Shown here in pieces: positions 19,443 through 27,622 of a stretch of DNA of 51,066 nucleotides. The notes beneath the pieces were generated by a model. The model saw only the letters and a program-made list of their open reading frames with translations, was not told the DNA's origin and searched no databases. The position numbers and the translations under genes were made by a program. This stretch comes from Verrucomicrobiota bacterium (lineage in GTDB: Bacteria; Chlamydiota; Chlamydiia; Chlamydiales; Rhabdochlamydiaceae): NCBI GenBank assembly GCA_018239665.1, contig JAFEGV010000008.1:1-51066 (forward strand). The letters run 5' to 3'. The stretch's first letter is position 1; each line of letters starts with the position of its first letter.

Positions 19443-19815
19443 TAACATAAACACAAATTCAGCCGTCTCTCTTGCGATCTTAACTTTCTAATTATCAACG
19501 CATTATTAACCTGCTTCAGACATCAAAAAGCGCCTGTATTGAGCTTGGATCTTTTAATCGGATTGCAAAATCAACGCGCATTCTTGCAATACGATTTGGC
19601 AAGCGCATAACAAAAACCATTTTTTTTCATTTCGAAAGCTACTCAATTTTAAAGCACTTAACACAACCTTAATATTACACGCAAACAAAATCTTTTAATT
19701 TAATTTCGTTTTGATAAAATGATGTTCGAGAGAATAGATTGTTTTTAATTTCGAAACAAAAAAATCGAAAAACAAAACAACGCATAATATTAATAAATCT
19801 TAATACAGGAAAATA
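19443..19815. other. AT-rich intergenic region with cassette 2 promoter
   Basis: No gene is visible in these 373 bp. No clear terminator follows K3. The conserved promoter box of cassette 2 lies at 19713-19740, and a leader of about 80 nt with many As runs up to the start of A2. Confidence 0.5.
19713..19740 (+). promoter_or_regulatory. Predicted promoter -10 region and conserved box of cassette 2
   Basis: GATAAAATGATGTTCGAGAG followed by AATAGATT matches the box upstream of cassette 1 at 10436-10464, with a one-base length difference. The TAAAAT would serve as -10 region. A matching TTTTAATTTAATT tract lies upstream as a poor -35. Confidence 0.5.
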
Positions 19816-20631
19816 ATGTCAGCACCAATAGATCCAACCGTACAAGCTGATTACAACAGCTGGCAAAATGATGTGAACGAGACCAACTACCTCAACACAG
19901 AAATGCAACAAAAAGAAGCAAGGCTCCAAGAGGTTTCAGGCATGATGGGAACCCTTCCTGCAGAGTCAGCTTTTACCTTGATCCCCCTCTTTATGCTCAT
20001 GGTAAGCAATATCGACGGCGTCCAACAAGTATCGATTCCTGCAAGCCAAGCAAACGAGGAGGCTGATGCCAACAATCTCGTCACCCTTACCCAATCGGAT
20101 GATAACTACCTCGCATCAAATGCCAACACTTACGCCACCGGCACAAACCCCGACGGCTCCCCAATGACACAATCGCAGCAAGATGAATACCAAGATACTT
20201 ACAATCAATCCATCCAAGCGCAAGCCGCATTAAATACAATGTTCTCTACCCCTGGATGGTGCGATCCGAACTATGCGAACAATATGACCGCCGCGATCGA
20301 TTCATGGCAAAGCGCAACAAATAATCTATCGACTTATAACTCAAGTACCGATACATACGGCGGCGATAATCCATCCTATTACTACGCTCAAAACATCAAT
20401 AACTACGCTCAAGACCCTTCTAGCTCGCCCTATGGCGCAGATGCCAATAACCTCGAGACATCGCTCAATACCGAAAGCTCATTGAACAACAGCATCCAAT
20501 CCCAGCTGCAGGGAACGATCAAGACCGGAATTTCCTTAATGCAGCAATACGAAGGAAGCACAAAGAGCTGCGGAGCGGCCATGCTGAAAGAAAAAGACTA
20601 CTGGGTCCAACAGCAGGGCAAGAATAGTTAA
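19816..20631 (+). CDS. Cassette 2 protein A (A2), putative type III secreted, function unknown
   Basis: A 271-aa Asn/Tyr/Ser-rich protein without a signal peptide. A block near residues 34-80 (LQEVSGMMGTLPAESAF, then VSIPASQAN) aligns with A3 and A4 (LQTELGMLETLPTEVAY with VGVPSEQLN in A3). A second shared feature is the WCDPNYANNM segment near residue 155, matching WMNPNTANSM in A3. A hydrophobic stretch (FTLIPLFMLMVSNI, about 55-68) lies between them. It is the first gene of operon A2-B2-C2-D2-E2, with AGGAAA upstream. The role is unknown; constant pairing with a translocator pair suggests a tip or translocon accessory. Confidence 0.75.
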   Translation: MSAPIDPTVQADYNSWQNDVNETNYLNTEMQQKEARLQEVSGMMGTLPAESAFTLIPLFMLMVSNIDGVQQVSIPASQANEEADANNLVTLTQSDDNYLASNANTYATGTNPDGSPMTQSQQDEYQDTYNQSIQAQAALNTMFSTPGWCDPNYANNMTAAIDSWQSATNNLSTYNSSTDTYGGDNPSYYYAQNINNYAQDPSSSPYGADANNLETSLNTESSLNNSIQSQLQGTIKTGISLMQQYEGSTKSCGAAMLKEKDYWVQQQGKNS

Positions 20632-20655
20632 TAATAAATAATACAAGGCAAAATT

Positions 20656-21117
20656 ATGACAAGTACAATAGCAACTCCGTTTGAGCCGGTAAACGTTGAG
20701 AATCCGCTTTTATTCCTATCGGAAATGCTTAATAAGTTCTCCGATGGTCAAATGATCGAAACGACCGTGGAATCGCAGACCATCATGTTGCTGACAAACT
20801 GCGAGTCCCATTTATCTACTGATGAAATGAACGAGCTCAATGGGTATGCAGCTCAGATGCAGAGCATGATCGATTACGGAAATTCTAATCCAGGATGGCT
20901 CACAAAACAAACTCAGCAAGACAAAATGACAGAGCTCAATACCGATTTCAGCACGGCTATGCAAGAAGGATCGATCAACACTCAAGACATTCAGGGCTTC
21001 GTGCAAGCATTCCAGACAGCTATGCAGCTCGTGATGTCAGGACTTCAATCAATGTCGAGCATGTATGATTCGATCTCATCAAGCGAATCATTTGTGTCCT
21101 CATTAATAGCAAACTAA
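20656..21117 (+). CDS. Cassette 2 protein B (B2), small helical secreted-type protein
   Basis: A 153-aa helical protein. It is clearly related to B3: LNTDFSTAMQEGSIN at about residue 95 matches LNTEFSTDMQEGNMN in B3. Both then run through a helical region to a short hydrophobic C-terminal end (FVSSLIAN). The N-terminal half contains ATPFEPVNVENPLLFLSEML. No signal peptide is present. The family resembles small secreted filament or needle-type subunits in size and composition only. Confidence 0.74.
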   Translation: MTSTIATPFEPVNVENPLLFLSEMLNKFSDGQMIETTVESQTIMLLTNCESHLSTDEMNELNGYAAQMQSMIDYGNSNPGWLTKQTQQDKMTELNTDFSTAMQEGSINTQDIQGFVQAFQTAMQLVMSGLQSMSSMYDSISSSESFVSSLIAN

Positions 21118-21141
21118 TAACAAATAAAAAGAGAAAATATC

Positions 21142-21525
21142 ATGTCCAGCTTAATTGTAAACTCTTCCGTTTATGTAGAACCAGCTAATGCCTGCCCTAC
21201 CGCAGCGCCAGCTACCGCATGTCCTACAGTCGCCCCAGCTAATATTGCCGCGACAGTAATCCTCAGCAACGCTTGCCCAGCTGAACCAGCTGAAGCGGCT
21301 CCTGCAGCGCCTGCGCTCACAACCGACTGCCCAGCTGAACCAGCTGAAGCGGCTCCTGCAGCGCCTGCGCTCACAACCGATTGCCCGGCTGAACCAGCTG
21401 AAGCGGCTCCAGCGGCTCCCGCTCTTACGACAGCCTGCCCAACTGAACCGGCTAATGCAGCTCCTGCAGCCCCAGCCCTTACGAACGGCTGCCCTGCTGA
21501 ACCTGCAGTCGTGCCAACTCGATAA
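21142..21525 (+). CDS. Cassette 2 Cys-Pro-Ala repeat protein (C2)
   Basis: A 127-aa protein made mostly of an 18-residue repeat, CPAEPAEAAPAAPALTTD. Four full units lie at 21274-21489, then a partial one, with degenerate CPT-x-APA units before them. Each unit carries one Cys, so the protein has a cysteine every 18 residues, a layout that could allow cross-linking or metal contacts. No fold or family is recognised. GAGAAAAT upstream supports the start, and the in-frame position inside the operon argues that it is a real gene. The first two units differ by one base in 54, so copy number probably varies between strains. Confidence 0.65.
   Translation: MSSLIVNSSVYVEPANACPTAAPATACPTVAPANIAATVILSNACPAEPAEAAPAAPALTTDCPAEPAEAAPAAPALTTDCPAEPAEAAPAAPALTTACPTEPANAAPAAPALTNGCPAEPAVVPTR
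21274..21489 (+). repeat. Four tandem 54-bp repeats inside C2
   Basis: Units start at 21274, 21328, 21382 and 21436, and a partial fifth starts at 21490. The first two are 53/54 identical; the later ones diverge. The period is a multiple of three, so changes in copy number keep the frame. Confidence 0.9.
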
Positions 21526-21567
21526 AAACAACATCATTTGGCGTTTTGAATATTAGATAAAATTTGC

Positions 21568-21593
21568 TCTAGAGGATCTCTCCTCTAGAGCAA
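21568..21593 (+). promoter_or_regulatory. Hairpin between C2 and D2
   Basis: GCTCTAGAGGA and TCCTCTAGAGC form an 11-bp inverted repeat with a 4-base loop (TCTC) in the C2-D2 spacer. No long T-run follows, so it may be an RNA-processing or attenuation hairpin within the operon rather than a full terminator. Confidence 0.6.
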
Positions 21594-21648
21594 CAATAAC
21601 GAAAACCCCAAATCAGAAATAAAAAATAAATAATAAAGAGATACTAAC

Positions 21649-22992
21649 ATGTCAGAATTAACAGTAAACAATAACGAAACAACAACGACAGCAGGCAATT
21701 CAACGGCAGCCCCAGCGCTCCCTAAGGCAAGCTTAGAAGATTTCAGCGCAGCGGTCGGTTTAGTGGCCGGCGCTCTTACAGACATGACGGCGCTAATGGG
21801 CCAGAACTCCTCCAAGATCAGTTCCGACAACGCGGAAATGCAAGAAGGGATGATGCAAGTTTATATGCAGCAAGAGCAGGATGCAGAAAACAACCTGCAG
21901 CAACAGCTCACCGAATCTCATAAGCACGGCATATTCCATAAAGTTGAAAGCCATGCCAAATTGATCGGAGAATGCGCAGTGATGGCAGGCGGCCTTGCGA
22001 CAGGACAATTTGAACTCTGCGCCGCAGTTGCGACGACCATGCTCATGTCCCACTATGCATCCCAAATCTCAGCCGGAGTTGCTGATCTGTGCATGAAGAT
22101 CGACCCAAGCATGAACCCCAATGTCGCTGCCATGATTGGCGATGCGGTCACCACTGTGGTTATTGCCGTCGCGGTCGTCGCTGCAGGCCAAGGCGCATCT
22201 CTTTTAGACGATGGATCAGCTGAAGCCAAAATTGGAGAAAAAGTCACAAAAACTGCTGCCAAAGAAGCGGGAACGGAACTTAGCGATGTTGCAGAAGAAG
22301 GCGCAACAGACGCAGCAGAAGCGGTTGGGGGAGCAGCAGGCGCTACAACAGCCACAGAAAGCAGCGTTCAACTGTCCTCTGAGCGGATCGAAGGACAAGT
22401 GACAGAAGCTGTAGAGAAAAAAGCAGAGAATACACTGCTTGATCAAGTTAAATCTGTCCTCAACACAATCAATCCATTCAACAAGCATACTGCCATTAAT
22501 GAATTTGCGTTAGGTCTAGCCCAAGGCTGGAGCGGAACAGGCGGAACAAATGACGCCCTAAAAGTATCAGGCAACGACAGCATGAAGATGGAGATCATCG
22601 CAAATGCTATCACTGGCGTTCTTACCCTCGCAGTCAGCGCCGGATCAATGGGCGGAATGATGTCGAGCTCTGCTGAACTGAAAGGCGCAAAATCAACCGA
22701 GATCCTTCAAGCCTCAAGATTTGTCAGGAACTTTGCAATGCTCACCCAGGCTGTAGCAGGTGTTGGAGCAGGAGCCTATAGCGGCAAAATGGCTGTGACT
22801 GAAAAGAAATACGGCCATATCGAAGCGAACCTTGAAAACGTGCAGTTCAACCTCGAGCTCATCTCGCAGGAAAACCAGAACAACATCAAGACCTTAAGCA
22901 ATACGATGAACGACTGCTTTACCGATATCCAATCCTTGTACAACACCCTATCGAGCACGATTGGGACAATAGCCCAAGAAATGTACGCTTAA
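21649..22992 (+). CDS. CopB/YopB-like type III translocator, cassette 2 (D2)
   Basis: A 447-aa large-translocator-like protein. The N-terminal region has EDFSAAVGLVAGALTDMTAL, similar to D3. Hydrophobic region 1 is at about 103-135 (with GGLATGQFELCAAVATTMLM) and region 2 at about 161-180 (GDAVTTVVIAVAVVAAG). Between them is DLCMKIDPSMNPNVAAMIGD, nearly the same as DVCMKFDPNMSQKTAQAIGD in D3. A C-terminal signature NPFNKHTAINEFALGLAQGW is shared with D3 and D4. It is expected to insert in the host membrane as the main pore subunit with E2. A gap of about 120 bp with an imperfect hairpin (TCTAGAGGATCTCTCCTCTAGA) separates C2 from D2. Confidence 0.75.
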   Translation: MSELTVNNNETTTTAGNSTAAPALPKASLEDFSAAVGLVAGALTDMTALMGQNSSKISSDNAEMQEGMMQVYMQQEQDAENNLQQQLTESHKHGIFHKVESHAKLIGECAVMAGGLATGQFELCAAVATTMLMSHYASQISAGVADLCMKIDPSMNPNVAAMIGDAVTTVVIAVAVVAAGQGASLLDDGSAEAKIGEKVTKTAAKEAGTELSDVAEEGATDAAEAVGGAAGATTATESSVQLSSERIEGQVTEAVEKKAENTLLDQVKSVLNTINPFNKHTAINEFALGLAQGWSGTGGTNDALKVSGNDSMKMEIIANAITGVLTLAVSAGSMGGMMSSSAELKGAKSTEILQASRFVRNFAMLTQAVAGVGAGAYSGKMAVTEKKYGHIEANLENVQFNLELISQENQNNIKTLSNTMNDCFTDIQSLYNTLSSTIGTIAQEMYA

Positions 22993-23022
22993 ACAACATC
23001 ATTCATAACAAGGAACTATCAT

Positions 23023-23937
23023 ATGTCAACAGAAGTTATTAATAATAATAACCTCGGAGCAGTTTCTGCTTCCCCAGGACAGAACTCTCCTCCGCCTACG
23101 GGCGGCAGCAACGTGGGCGCCATGGCTGCTGCGATTTTTCAGATTGCTGCTACCATGACCAAGCTCAACAACAACAACCTAGAAGTCTCTATTGATGCGA
23201 CCGACTTTCAAAACGACTTCAATAAAGAACAGCGCGCAGCAACAATTGAAGAAGGGAACAAACAAGCCCTTGGAAGCTGGCTCGAAATGGGCTCTTCCCT
23301 GTTTTCTGCCACAGTCACCTTAGGCACATTAGGCGCCGATAACTTAGGCAAAGCTGGAGAGTTACAAGACCAGCTGAAAGAGCAAAGCGGGCAGTTGGGA
23401 GAATTGCAAGACTTCCAAGGCAAAGTCCAAGACAAGATGACAATGAAAAGCCAAGAAATCGAAATGCAACAACTCGATTCCAATGGAAATCCTATTAGAG
23501 ATCCCCAGGTGGATAACAGGATCAAAGAGATGGAATCTGGAAAGATCCTCACATCAGACGTCGCAAATGGAACTTCCCTCAATGATGAAGCAATCAATGC
23601 AACTGGTAATAACGAACTCACTGCAATCAAAGGCCAAACCGATGATCAGATCAGGAACAAGCATTCCGAAATCGAAGCGACAAACGGAGAACTCCAGAGA
23701 AATAACAATCGAAACAGAATGATCTCCGAGATCGTCAACCAAGCAGGTAAATCAGGTTTTGATGCTGGAAAATCTGTTGCAACAGAGCAAGCGGCACATG
23801 CTAGATCTGCCGGCCAAGCTGCCCAGTACGAAGAAAAGACCATGACTGAATCCGGACAAGCCGCGCTAAAAGCAATTGAAACCAACCAGAATACCGCGAA
23901 CTCGGCTCTCTCTTCTCTTGCTCAAGCTGGAAGATGA
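23023..23937 (+). CDS. CopD-position translocon partner, cassette 2 (E2)
   Basis: A 304-aa helical protein. The N-terminus has the family element GGSNVGAMAAAIFQIAATM, which matches GGSNLGSITPALLEIASTM in E3. A Gly/Thr/Leu segment (about 87-108) is the only mildly hydrophobic part. The signature block KVQDKMTMKSQEIEMQQLD, then RIKEMESG, follows at about 125-170. The C-terminal third is coiled-coil-like and Gln/Ala-rich. As the partner of D2 it is the likely small translocator. AAGGAA precedes the start. A hairpin array ending in a terminator follows. Confidence 0.7.
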   Translation: MSTEVINNNNLGAVSASPGQNSPPPTGGSNVGAMAAAIFQIAATMTKLNNNNLEVSIDATDFQNDFNKEQRAATIEEGNKQALGSWLEMGSSLFSATVTLGTLGADNLGKAGELQDQLKEQSGQLGELQDFQGKVQDKMTMKSQEIEMQQLDSNGNPIRDPQVDNRIKEMESGKILTSDVANGTSLNDEAINATGNNELTAIKGQTDDQIRNKHSEIEATNGELQRNNNRNRMISEIVNQAGKSGFDAGKSVATEQAAHARSAGQAAQYEEKTMTESGQAALKAIETNQNTANSALSSLAQAGR

Positions 23938-23956
23938 GCATAAGTTAAATCCTCCC

Positions 23957-24136
23957 ACAAGAGATCATCCCCTTCTCTTGTGTTTGCCGGCTCGGATGAG
24001 CCGGCCTTTCATCTACGGAACAAGAGCCATCCCCCTCTTGTTTCAGCCGGCTCGAATGAGCTGGCCTTTCATCTACGAAACAGGAGGTCATCCCCCCTCT
24101 TGTTTCCGCCGGCTCTTACGAGCCGGCTTTTTTTTT
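23957..24136 (+). repeat. Three-unit tandem hairpin array ending in a terminator
   Basis: Three units of about 60 bp each contain a CAAGAG...CTCTTG hairpin followed by GCCGGCTC-n4-GAGC(C/T)GGC. The GCCGGCTC arms start at 23986, 24046 and 24108. Only the third hairpin is followed by a long T-run (24128-24136), so the last unit is the functional terminator. The spacers (CTTTCATCTACG) are also repeated, showing duplication of a whole unit rather than chance hairpins. Confidence 0.85.
24108..24136 (+). terminator. Intrinsic terminator of cassette 2
   Basis: A perfect 8-bp stem GCCGGCTC/GAGCCGGC with loop TTAC and nine Ts. It is the last unit of the hairpin array. Confidence 0.93.
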
Positions 24137-24196
24137 GCACGGTAGACAGCTAACAAATCGGATGGTATGGTCTGCTCATGTGCTGGAGAAACGTCT

Positions 24197-25804
24197 ATGA
24201 GCGCTGCGCCGATCATCGTCCTGGAACAATTTTTCAATGAGATCCAAGCCCAGCTTATTGCCGAAGCTGCAAAAAAAGCCTTAGATCAAGGGCAATCGAT
24301 CAAAGCCATTCTAAACCCTATTCACAAGTCCTATTTGCCGGAAGCGGCGCAATTACTTGCTGCATTTGAGCTGGCAGACCCAACTCTTGCAGGTTTTCTG
24401 CGCATCAAGCGCAAGCTCCTCGAATCGAAAAAATGGCTAGAAGCAACAGCGGAGGCGTGCCGGGCATTTTATGCAGGCAAGACAGCTCTTGCCGCATGCA
24501 ACGCAAACTTATCGGAAGCTGAGGCTGCAATCAACGATCAGTTTCTTTTAGTCAATGCCCGAATCCCTTCTGTCTATGCCTCGATCAAAGCCCAATTGCC
24601 GACCGATTACAACGCTTCCCTCGAGAAGGTCTATGCAGAGCTCGAGCAGATCATGAAGCCTCGTATTGCAGCAACTCAAGAAAAAGATCCAGGCGCAGAA
24701 CTCAGCTGGCGGCAGTTCCTGGACTTGAGCAAACAGCAGCTTTCCCTTTTTGCAACGCTGTGCGTCCAACAAAAAGAGATGCGGCTCAAAGCGCTTTTGC
24801 AAGAGGGGCGCAGCATGTATTTCACTAAATTCCCCAACCTCTCTTTTTCGGTGCTCAATTCATGGACAGGTTCTGTCTATGTCGTCATGGACGTCATCGG
24901 TCAAATGCTTGGAACGGGTGAATCAAAGATCGTGACAAGGGCAGTAGAACTGCAAACGGGGAAAATTGTCGCAATCGTCAAGCCCAGGACCCTCTTTCAG
25001 GATGCGAAAAAAGAAGGCGAAGAGCTTTTTTTGCGCAACAGAAGCTTTGTCCAATCCTGGCGCGAATCGGAAATTCTGATCCGTCTGCAAGGAACGCCGG
25101 GAATCATCTCCGTCATTGAGCGGATTCCTTTTGAGTTCGATGGGGTCCGCCACCTCTTTTTAGCCGAACAGCGCTACGAAGATGGCTCATTAGGGAGCAT
25201 TTTAAACAAGATCATTAAAGAAAAAAAAACAGAAGAAGCTTTTGATCAACCGACCTCCATCTCCCTCGCCCTTCAATTATTAACGGGCCTGGCCCAGCTC
25301 CACAAACTGGGATTCATCCACCGGGACATCAAGCCCGATAATATCTTATGCGACCGGACAGACCCTTCTTATGAACAAGCCGTGATCTGCGACTTTAATC
25401 TCGCCTGCTCTCTTGTAGAGTTAGAACTGCATAAAAAGCTCGCCTTCTCTCCTATCTATGGCGCGCCGGAATATATTCGCGCCTTTGTCCAACTAAAAGA
25501 ACTCGGAAGAGAGGCGTTAGCTGCAGCCTGCTCCTTTTCATTAGATATCTGGTCGATGGGCCTTGTTCTCTATCAGCTTTTCTTTTTAGAACCATTGCCT
25601 TGGGACAATGAGCCTAAGAGCGAAGAAGATCTCAATCAGCTCTATGCGCACATTTGCGACCTGAAAGAGGATTGGATTCCGAAAAAATTCTCCACGCATC
25701 GCCTCTTTCCCCTCATTAACGCCATGCTCCGCATCGATCCTTCTCAGAGGATCCAAGCTGCATCAGCTCTTGCAGAGTGCCAGCGCCTCTCTCAAAAGCT
25801 CTAG
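24197..25804 (+). CDS. Protein kinase-like protein K4 (candidate T3S effector)
   Basis: A 535-aa family member that is closest to K5. The helical N-terminal domain includes KALDQGQSIKAILNPIHKSY and a FLRIKRKLLESKKW block mirrored in K5. The kinase fold has loop LGTGESKIV, then AIVKPR with the conserved Lys. The catalytic loop HRDIKPDN is complete, with Asp377. The metal motif is DFN (Asp399). APEYIRAF and LDIWSMG follow. All acid/base residues needed for catalysis are kept except the DFG glycine. I chose the ATG at 24197 because GGAGA lies nine bases upstream; an in-frame ATG at 24167 has no such site and lies closer to the cassette 2 terminator. Confidence 0.82.
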   Translation: MSAAPIIVLEQFFNEIQAQLIAEAAKKALDQGQSIKAILNPIHKSYLPEAAQLLAAFELADPTLAGFLRIKRKLLESKKWLEATAEACRAFYAGKTALAACNANLSEAEAAINDQFLLVNARIPSVYASIKAQLPTDYNASLEKVYAELEQIMKPRIAATQEKDPGAELSWRQFLDLSKQQLSLFATLCVQQKEMRLKALLQEGRSMYFTKFPNLSFSVLNSWTGSVYVVMDVIGQMLGTGESKIVTRAVELQTGKIVAIVKPRTLFQDAKKEGEELFLRNRSFVQSWRESEILIRLQGTPGIISVIERIPFEFDGVRHLFLAEQRYEDGSLGSILNKIIKEKKTEEAFDQPTSISLALQLLTGLAQLHKLGFIHRDIKPDNILCDRTDPSYEQAVICDFNLACSLVELELHKKLAFSPIYGAPEYIRAFVQLKELGREALAAACSFSLDIWSMGLVLYQLFFLEPLPWDNEPKSEEDLNQLYAHICDLKEDWIPKKFSTHRLFPLINAMLRIDPSQRIQAASALAECQRLSQKL

Positions 25805-25919
25805 TTTCCATTTTCAATTCCGAACACAAATTCAAATATTTTTTATTGATTTATTCACGTCAATTAATAAAAGTGCGAATTAAGCGAGAAAACTAAGAGA
25901 GGTTCCTAGTGAAAACTAA

Positions 25920-26207
25920 AAAGCTACGCCTCCGATGCCGCTCGACTTCTTTGCGAAGGAAACCTTTTGGAGAGTCCGCCTTAATTTTGAAGAAGCGATC
26001 GGGCTTGGCTGGGAAACCTTTTACAATAAAGACAAATATCATTTCTCTATTCGCGCCGCCTATGAGATGTCCCAATGGCTAAATCAAAACCAGCTTTTTA
26101 ATACCTTCTATTTTCGCGGACAAGACACCATTTCCAGCGTCCCGATCCGAAGCCAGGGCGACCTGAGCTTCCAAGGGATCAAAGTCGGAATGAACCTCGA
26201 CTTCTAA
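25920..26207 (+). pseudogene. Remnant of an outer-membrane beta-barrel gene (C-terminal end)
   Basis: The frame is open from 25920, after a TAA at 25917, and codes for about 95 residues with no credible start. An ATG exists at 25935. The text has the alternating aromatic and polar pattern of barrel strands (FWRVRLNFEEAIGLGWETFY, KYHFSIRAAYEMSQW). It ends GDLSFQGIKVGMNLDF with a C-terminal Phe, the signal recognised by the BAM machinery. This closing resembles the Lpg1974/MOMP-like porins of environmental chlamydiae. The N-terminal part with signal peptide and most strands is missing, so it is most likely a decayed fragment. Confidence 0.5.
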
Positions 26208-26214
26208 CACCACT

Positions 26215-26257
26215 CTGAGAAACTATTCTAAGCGCAATGCTTGGAACAGTTTCTCAG
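26215..26257. terminator. Inverted repeat between barrel remnant and F1, possible two-way terminator
   Basis: CTGAGAAACT and AGTTTCTCAG are the outer arms of a 19-bp imperfect inverted repeat around loop GCAAT. It lies between genes that converge. No strong T-run follows, so termination strength is uncertain. Confidence 0.5.
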
Positions 26258-26288
26258 AATTACAGCATTTGAATAATTATCAATGAGC

Positions 26289-27173
26289 TTATCCGCCCTG
26301 CATGCTCATGTATCCATTTGCCATATTGACGAGCATTTTCATTATAGGCAGGCAAGCATTAAGGGCTGCTTCTCCTTCTTTTATCTGTGTAGAAGTGTAA
26401 TTACTAGGATTAGAACCGTTAGTCTGAACGACTGTCGCAATGTCCTCTAAAGAATAACTTTTGCCATCATATTGAAAGAATGGCGTATTGAAGAGTTCGT
26501 TGAGACAAGTGCAAATGGGGCCGCTTTCATTGTTAAGCTCCCTATCAAGATTGAAAATACAGCAACTCATATTGTAATAGAAGTTTTGCGTGGATGGCGA
26601 TTCATTGATATAACCTTGAGTCCAACTGATCCAATTTTCTAAATTCACATTTGAAGAATTAATCGCAGGCTGGAACCCAACGCTTCCGGCTGTTCCATCC
26701 TCATCGATCCAGTTATCAACATCTTCAAATAGAGAATTAAGCGTCCCGTCGGAAACGCCTTCCTGCAATTGCTGCCAGTCGGCAGGGTTGCTTGCTACTG
26801 TTTGAGATAGCTTATAGATCGAACTGCCATCCGGCAACGTTTGGTTTAAAGCCGTATTGATCGCCTCTGATACAGCATCTGGCTGGCCTCCCGAACTTGT
26901 AAAAGAGCTATAAGCCGACTCCCAATTGCAGACAGCATTGGCAAAAAGGGTATAGGCAATTTCTAAGGTAGGGCCTGTTTGCTTGGAAAGAAGCATATGT
27001 CCCAGCACTTCCATCGAAACCCATAGCTGCTCAGAGGCACCATAGAGGGCCTGAGCGCAGCTTTGGGTCGTTGTTTCGGTAGCAGCCGGCGCGGCAGCTT
27101 CTGCTTGTGCTGAACTTGACTGATATAAGTTGCTAGGACTAACGAGTGAAGCTTGTATGTTGATTGCTGACAT
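26289..27173 (-). CDS. Putative secreted protein F1, paralogue of F2
   Basis: A 294-aa protein with no known domain. The first 45 residues are Ser/Ala/Thr-rich, like a T3S signal region. The central block EIAYTLFANAVCNWESAY is shared with F2 (EIAYTLFAQSVCNWESAY), and further blocks align: IYKLSQTVASNPADWQQLQ with IYQLCQTVSANPSQWQQLQ, and FNTPFFQ with ASTPFFN. It is Cys- and Asn-rich with no signal peptide. The start at 27173 has GGGGG eight bases upstream; a TTG five codons earlier is less likely. A TATAAT (27215-27210 on the minus strand) lies upstream. Monocistronic and opposite to cassette 3. Function unknown; candidate effector or translocon accessory. Confidence 0.75.
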   Translation of the reverse strand: MSAINIQASLVSPSNLYQSSSAQAEAAAPAATETTTQSCAQALYGASEQLWVSMEVLGHMLLSKQTGPTLEIAYTLFANAVCNWESAYSSFTSSGGQPDAVSEAINTALNQTLPDGSSIYKLSQTVASNPADWQQLQEGVSDGTLNSLFEDVDNWIDEDGTAGSVGFQPAINSSNVNLENWISWTQGYINESPSTQNFYYNMSCCIFNLDRELNNESGPICTCLNELFNTPFFQYDGKSYSLEDIATVVQTNGSNPSNYTSTQIKEGEAALNACLPIMKMLVNMANGYMSMQGG

Positions 27174-27622
27174 ATTTAATACCCCCAATTACATGCTATA
27201 TATACCTCTATTATAGCATTTGAATTTAAAGAAATAATTAATATGCTCAAATAAAATACTAATCGCTAGACACTCATAATTAAAGACTTACGACACTAAT
27301 CCAGCCTTCCAATAACCGACTTAAAAATTTAATTATCAGTCATTTAAGATTGGCCATCAGCAGTCTTTTAGCGCAATTTCCCAGATCCTAATTCAGTGGT
27401 TCTTTACCGAAATATCCTCGAGCGCATCTTTCCTGACAGAAGCCCCCTATGATAGGGCAACTTTACATTTTTTCTAAAAAAACAAAACGAAACAAATAAC
27501 CAAATATCACCAACTTACAAAACAATCTGAAACAAACTTAACTCATCTTAATTGAATATTAATTCTAATATTATAATATTAAAATAGGATTATTATTTAA
27601 TTGTTTTACCCAGGAGGTAAAA
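27174..27622. other. Divergent promoter region between F1 and cassette 3
   Basis: No gene is seen in 449 AT-rich bases. It holds a TATAAT for F1 near 27210-27215 and the conserved cassette 3 box at 27572-27597. A very A-rich tract occurs around 27470-27540. Confidence 0.5.
27572..27597 (+). promoter_or_regulatory. Predicted promoter and conserved box of cassette 3
   Basis: A TATAAT (27572-27577) runs into a 21-bp block at 27577-27597 (TATTAAAATAGGATTATTAT plus one T). The same 21 bases occur on the minus strand upstream of cassette 4 (38853-38873), at a similar distance from the start codon. This is the strongest non-coding match between cassettes. Confidence 0.6.

Noticed and set aside
21274..21489. 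Sequencing or assembly artefact in the C2 repeats
   Set aside because: Units differ from each other in several places and the frame is kept throughout, so they look like a real repeat, though copy number should be confirmed.
21151..21537. Cys/Arg/Ser-rich frame on the minus strand opposite C2
   Set aside because: It is the mirror of the 54-bp repeats in C2; the plus-strand frame has a ribosome-binding site, fits the operon and has the expected operon position.
23957..24136. CRISPR array
   Set aside because: Only three units of about 60 bp with repeated spacers as well; each contains terminator-like hairpins and no cas genes are near.
23876..24145. 89-aa frame across the hairpin array behind cassette 2
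   Set aside because: It overlaps the end of E2 and is made of the repeated hairpin units and terminator; not a gene.
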